In this document: piece after piece, positions 59,600-64,000 of the stretch
Layout: every line of letters begins with the position of its first letter
Position numbering within the stretch: position 1 is the stretch's first letter
Assembly (NCBI GenBank): GCA_014526335.1
Contig: JACTAT010000027.1
Location: forward strand, 3,963,747-4,027,746
DNA from: Chrysaora quinquecirrha
Lineage: Eukaryota > Cnidaria > Scyphozoa > Semaeostomeae > Pelagiidae
Direction: 5' to 3'
Length of the DNA stretch: 64,000 bases
Program-made: the position numbers and the translations under genes
Notes under the pieces: generated by a model
Told to the model about the DNA's origin: nothing
Seen by the model: only the letters and a program-made list of their open reading frames with translations
Databases searched by the model: none

Positions 59600-59950
59600 G
59601 GTTTTTTACTAACCCATACACCACCCTAGCGAATTTATAGTCTATAGACTTACTATTTTGGTGATTTTTCGGGAGAAATTTTTTCTCCCAAATTCGAATC
59701 TATCTGGTCAAAAAATACTCCATACCCCTAAAAGCTATTCCGGAGCTTTATGGTAAGTTTCCACCCTTATTTTGGAAGAAAAAGCGGGCTTTGAGAACCT
59801 ATGATTTTGGCTGATTATTGGGCACTTTGCTAGTCTATAGACTTACTATTTTGGTGGTTTTTCGGGGGAAATTTTTCTTCCTACTTCTTATCTTTCTGAT
59901 CAAAAAATACTCTAAATACCCCTAAAAGCTATTCCGGAGCTTTATGGTTG
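59600..59950 (-). repeat. Diverged relatives of the 197-bp satellite, two copies
   Basis: Read on the minus strand it carries the satellite word order. On the plus strand, TAGTCTATAGACTTACTATT occurs at about 59640 and 59832, followed by TTTTGGTG-TTTTTCGGG, AAAAAATACTC, CCCCTAAAAGC and GAAGAAAAAGCGGGCTTTGA then CTATGATTTTGGCTGATTAT. Spacing is about 190 bp. Divergence from the main array is large, but the order of landmarks is kept. Confidence 0.7.
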
Positions 59951-60005
59951 TTACGCATTACTGTGGTAATTTTTGTAAGTACAGTGGTGGTGTTTTTTGC
60001 GTAGA
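59948..60005 (+). repeat. Minisatellite word TTACGCATTACTGTGGTAAT beside satellite relatives
   Basis: TTACGCATTACTGTGG and AGTACAGTGGTGGTGTTTTT match the minisatellite at 11585-11780. Confidence 0.5.
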
Positions 60006-60584
60006 AAAAGTCCCCCCAATCACTTTCGATCGTCACAGCCCTTGGAGAATCGGGAACTTTGAACGCTCATAAAATCAAAAGTACCAGTGATAGGACTGTG
60101 AAACTTTGTACTTAGACTAAGTTTGATTGCTTTATACAGTGTAAGCATCGTAAACGTGATATCATTAGATTTTGAGAAATTTTGCCCTGCGCGCAATATT
60201 TCAATTCTGGCGGCCTTTCGTCGCAATGGTATCTATTGTTGCAAAATTGTAAATGTTTTGTATTTGTTTACCTTTGTATGGAAGCAACTTTTCCAGTTCT
60301 CCTCAATTGTATACATCAATTTACTTCGCACTGTCTTCAACCAACAATGTGCCATAAACAAAACAATACCATATACTAAACAATATCAAAAAGGCTCATA
60401 TTTCGAAAGGATTATTCAACACAAGTGTAGCTAGTCTTTAAAGTTTTGTTCTGGACTAACATCTACACCTGCTCCGTATACGTTCATATCTAAAAGACTA
60501 CTTCAGGCCTGCTGTTCTCACGAGTTTATTATTATACTCTGTCAGCTGTAACTAAATCGGCCATTCTTTGAAGTAATGTTGCTA
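60006..60584. other. Intergenic, nothing recognised
   Basis: Short open frames only, with no domain or splice support. Confidence 0.35.
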
Positions 60585-60983
60585 CACGCTTTTTTATAAG
60601 GAACCTACCTCAAGGCCTAGTTCTTAAAGTTCCTTAGTTTTGGACCTCTTTTGAGGCAATTGAAGTTCAAAAAGTTCCTTAATAGTTCCTTAATTTTAAC
60701 TGCACATACAGTGGTCTTAACAATAAAAGAGAGACACTTGCATGTGAGCAAAGCTCGAGACTACTCAAGGAAACATTTGATACATGTGTAACGTACAATT
60801 TATGTGATTTTCGAATGCAAATGAATGGAACCGGCTTTCTACTTCTTGGTTATTTGCAGTGATAAAAGCATTCGACATTGAGAAGTTCCTTAACGATGTT
60901 CTCTTTAGTAGTATAAGTTCTTTAAATTTTCAGGCCTTCTACATGTAGGTTCCTTATAAAGTGGTTCTTTATAAAAAAGCGTG
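60585..60983. mobile_element. MITE, TA target site, CACGCTTTTTTATAAGGAAC ends (copy 2)
   Basis: The 399-bp element is flanked by TA (60583-60584, 60984-60985). Inverted ends CACGCTTTTTTATAAGGAAC and GTTCTTTATAAAAAAGCGTG are nearly perfect. It aligns almost base for base with 2063-2459, including CAAAGCTCGAGACTACTCAA and GAACCGGCTTTCTA. Similarity of this level suggests recent activity. Confidence 0.9.
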
Positions 60984-61232
60984 TACTAATGTGAATGAAT
61001 ACAAGGCTAAAGATGGCAGAAGAATATACTTCACAAGTTGTCTGTCAGTTGCAAGTCAGTCAGACAATCAAACTGCACCGCAGCTCTGGGCCACTCTACT
61101 GTTCTCAGATTGATTTGTTTTGCTTTGCTTTTACGGTTTTTTTATTATTGCTTTCCATTGATTTGTTAAACTTGGCTTACTTTAGCTTCGCTGGGGCTCA
61201 GCTTTGCATTCCTGTATTGCAGAAATTCCGAT

Positions 61233-61320
61233 TTAGGTGAAATAGTGTTTTAAGCGTCTGTCGCTTGGATCTCAGAAGAAGACAGACTAACTGCTGAACA
61301 GAGATACGTCGTCGCTTCGG
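61233..61320 (+). repeat. Dispersed GGTGAAATAGTGTTTTAAGC repeat, copy 4
   Basis: GGTGAAATAGTG, TTTTAAGCGTCTGTCGCTTG and GATCTCAGAAGAAG follow the same order as the other three copies. Confidence 0.5.
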
Positions 61321-61451
61321 CTACCGATGGGTCAAGGAATATGCTATCGATGTTTTGACAGGGAGAGAGTTGTTTGATTTAGTTGAATTGCTTCCGACTG
61401 TGAAGCTGAATATACCGTGCATGCCTGTTGAGGATGCGAATCATTCCAGCT

Positions 61452-61518
61452 ATCGCAACGATGTTGTTGCTGTTCTTGTTGCTGTTGTTGCTGTTGTTGC
61501 TGTTGTTGTTGTTGTTAT
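61452..61518 (+). repeat. (TTGCTG/TTG)n microsatellite
   Basis: GTTGTTGCTGTTGTTGCTG continuing into GTTGTTGTTGTTG. Confidence 0.9.
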
Positions 61519-61529
61519 TTCTTTATTTT

Positions 61530-61950
61530 GACAAGGCTGTAATTTCCATGATGTTTCTAACTTTATCAGCTAATTTAGACCCACCATGCATGCCACATCC
61601 AGGTATAGACCCCCTAGTTTAACATCCCTTCCGAAGGACAGCAGAGTGAGTTGTTTAGTCATTCGTCTGGAAAGTCACCCATCCAGATACTGACCTCACA
61701 CTACCAAGCTTAACTTCAGCTGTCTAACAAGAACTGACTGAGAAGCTTGGCCGCTCATTCAACGATACGTTAAGCGCTAATGCGAAAACCTACTGTTGAT
61801 AAAGGAATAGAATTATGCAAGGTGAGGATGACCCTGAAGCAATAAAAGACGATTTCTCGGCAAACGTGGTACTAGCTGTTTTGGAAAGGACAGTTCTCAC
61901 CCAAAAAGTAATAAAAGCTCTGGGTAATGGATGGTGTTTGGTTTACATCA
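61530..61950. other. Intergenic, nothing recognised
   Basis: No exon or repeat supported. Confidence 0.35.
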
Positions 61951-61954
61951 TGAC

Positions 61955-62620
61955 AGAGCTATCCGATACGAAACGCTCTAAAAATTGGAGTGGTTTTCGT
62001 TTCGTTTTTTGGATAATTTGAAAATCACTCCGCTTCGGATGTAATTGACATTCTTTGTGTGTATACCAGGGGTTAACTGTTGAAATTTTCTATCTCGGTT
62101 ATCTGGTATAGTGTAAATAGGTCTATCCGATACGAAAATCAAGTCAGGAACGGTAGGTATGCGGTATAAGGTAAACACGTGCCTATCCGATATGTTATTG
62201 CAAGGCGCGGCACTCCGATTACTATCCGGTATAGTGTAAAAGGGACCTAACTGTTAATTTTCTATTGTCTCGGATAGTGTAGCTAAATGGGTCTATCTGG
62301 TATGAAAATCAGGACGCAAAGATAGCTATCCGGGACAATGTGAACACTAGCCCTATCTGATGCATGTTATTGCAAAGCGTGGCGCTCTGATAGCTATACG
62401 GTCCCCTATACGGTATAGTGTAAACGGGACATAAACATTGAAATTTTTACTATTGTCTCAGCTATCCAGTGTGAATGGGTATATCCGATATGAAGAGCAA
62501 GACGCAACGATAGCTATCCGGTATAATAAAAACACTTGCCCTATCCATAACGCATGGTTATTGCAAGGCGCGACGCTCTAATAACAATCCGGTACAAAAC
62601 GGGGCCTTCATCAAAGGAAC
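61955..62620 (+). repeat. About 180-bp tandem repeat, about 3.5 copies
   Basis: TTATTGCAAGGCGCG at 62195, TTATTGCAAAGCGTGGCGCT at 62367 and TTATTGCAAGGCGCGACGCT at 62558 mark copies. Other recurring words are CTATCCGATA, ATAGCTATCCGG and GGTATAGTGTAAA. AAACGGGGCC at the right end resembles the end of the MITE-like element at 47058. Confidence 0.8.
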
Positions 62621-63342
62621 CATATTGAAGTTTGCTGTTAATCTTAACGCAAACACCACGACACGAAATCAGCATATCTAAGTACGCGGAAAGCAGAAAA
62701 CCTAATGTTTGTGTTATCGATTTTGATAGAAAAGTTCAACTTCTATATCAACAAAATATTCGCGCTTGCTATTTCGCTTTGATGGCTCAATAAGTTAGCC
62801 TTCATGTACGTATCAATTATTTAAACAAAGTGTAGGAGTGTTTGATAATGCTCAAGAAAGAACCTCCGACAACAGATATATAAAAGTTCGATATTCATAT
62901 TGAGATTAGAAGTATTAAGAAACGAATATTCACTTACTTGAAGTCCTTTGAAGACTGAAGACGTGGTCTAACAGAACACTGCCATTCGATTAGGCATCTG
63001 GGATTCTTGAATACCGCATCAAGCATAAGCACTTTTCATCACCAAACAGAGATTCAAACAGAGATTCATGGCCAATCTAGAAAAGCAAGTTGTGATGAAA
63101 ATCAAAAGTGTATTTGGTGATTTCCTCAACATTATCGATTATGGTTTATTTGTAATTGTGAATAAAGTACGAAGTATCTACTATTGCAAGTTGAAATCAA
63201 GATTGCTAATGCATGGCAGGACACTTAGAAGAACAGATTAAACAGAAAGTGGCTTTTTCCAGTTATGTTTTGCTGGAAATCACTCATCAGAATGTCATGC
63301 TAGAATATGGAATTATAGAAAGTCATGGACGACCTCTGAGTC
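62621..63342. other. Intergenic, nothing recognised
   Basis: No exon or repeat supported. Confidence 0.35.
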
Positions 63343-63345
63343 TAA

Positions 63346-63626
63346 GGCCCTGGCCAAACGATCAAACATTGTTCGTTAAAAATCTAGAATTTTTTTCTCA
63401 AACAAAATGTTTTACTGTTTGGCCACGTCGCAAAACATTGTTCGCCTTATATTTCTTGCTTGTGGCATGCAGCAAATGATTTTTTAGCTATTTAAAACAT
63501 TGCTAAGTAATTAGCTTGCCAAATGGTTGCAAAGCAATATTTTGCGACGTGGCAAAACACTAAAATATTACTTGATAGCAAATTTCAGATGTTTGACAAA
63601 CAATGTTTGATCGTTTGGCCAGGGCC
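63346..63626. mobile_element. PIF/Harbinger-like MITE, complete
   Basis: The 281-bp element is flanked by TAA on both sides (63343-63345, 63627-63629). It has perfect 28-bp inverted ends starting GGCCCTGGCCAAACGATCAA. Internal GGCCACGTCGCAAAACATTG and CAATATTTTGCGACGTGGC form a second inverted pair. The three-base TAA target and GG-starting ends fit PIF/Harbinger. A truncated relative is at 39263. Confidence 0.92.
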
Positions 63627-63629
63627 TAA

Positions 63630-64000
63630 GAACTGAATTGTGGAATCAAAGAGCAACGGAATCATATAATCATGGAATTACGGAATAAAGGAATGAAGAG
63701 GCTGAGAATAACGGAGATTAAAAACAGGAACAAAAAATCACGCATACAATAAACTCAGTCAGAGTATGAGAGAATCATGGAATCATGAAATCATAGAATA
63801 ATGAATGCGTAGCGATTAAGCAGGGAATCATTTAGATAACCCAATGATACAATCAAGAGAAAGTAAAATCACTGATCATAGAAGCAAAGAATCATAGAAC
63901 CTTGAAATCAAAGAATAAGAGAGTCATATAATTGTGGAATCAAAGAATCACAAAATCACTTATGCAACGGTTTAAAAGCAAGTGGAATCGCAGAATCATA
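63630..64000 (+). repeat. Degenerate GGAATCATA microsatellite, continues past window end
   Basis: GGAATCATATAATCATGGAA, GAATCATGGAATCATGAAAT and GAATCATAGAA words repeat irregularly in units of 9-10 bp to the right edge. Confidence 0.8.

Noticed and set aside
60123..60434. 103-codon plus-strand open frame
   Set aside because: Starts at TTG, AT-rich, no domain, no gene context.

Overview
The window is nuclear DNA from an animal, most likely a cnidarian. Genes have GT-AG introns and AATAAA signals. There are two neighbouring rhodopsin-class GPCR genes with no intron in the visible coding sequence, tRNA-derived SINEs whose central block resembles the Nin-DC domain known from cnidarians and deuterostomes, and many short terminal-inverted-repeat elements (MITEs). 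The species cannot be named from sequence alone. Gene density is low and repeats fill most of the space.

Layout. 1-689: 3' part of a class A GPCR gene. 690-6760: SINE, MITE and several degenerate tandem repeats. 6865-8604: a complete GPCR gene paralogous to the first. 10024-10930: the last two exons of a C1orf50 (DUF2452) homologue. 11274-12290: SINE and minisatellite. 12290-33400: one satellite of about 197-bp units (roughly 105 copies) with higher-order repeats, flanked on both sides by copies in the opposite orientation. 33640-36640: other tandem repeats and SINEs.

37026-51858 holds a cluster of secreted proteins of unusual composition: gene A (+, 37026-39039), gene B (+, 42110-44755), an extra terminal exon of the same kind (46084-46462) and gene C (-, 51858-48986). 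Each full gene has a signal peptide ending before Ala-Pro-Ile/Leu, then an acidic low-complexity or tandem-repeat domain, then a phase-2 intron into a His/Gly-rich or His-rich domain. This looks like a local family of polyelectrolyte, probably metal- or pH-responsive, extracellular proteins. Genes B and C each need one-base corrections at homopolymers to read through. The satellite also shows block-wise homopolymer shortening, so residual assembly errors are likely.

52-64 kb: MITEs, a small cysteine-free secreted protein (57027-57377), diverged satellite relatives at 59.6-60.0 kb, CT-rich and other tandem repeats.

The GPCRs are membrane receptors with unknown ligands. The clustered secreted proteins would be exported and may act together in an extracellular material. 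The C1orf50 homologue looks unrelated to both.
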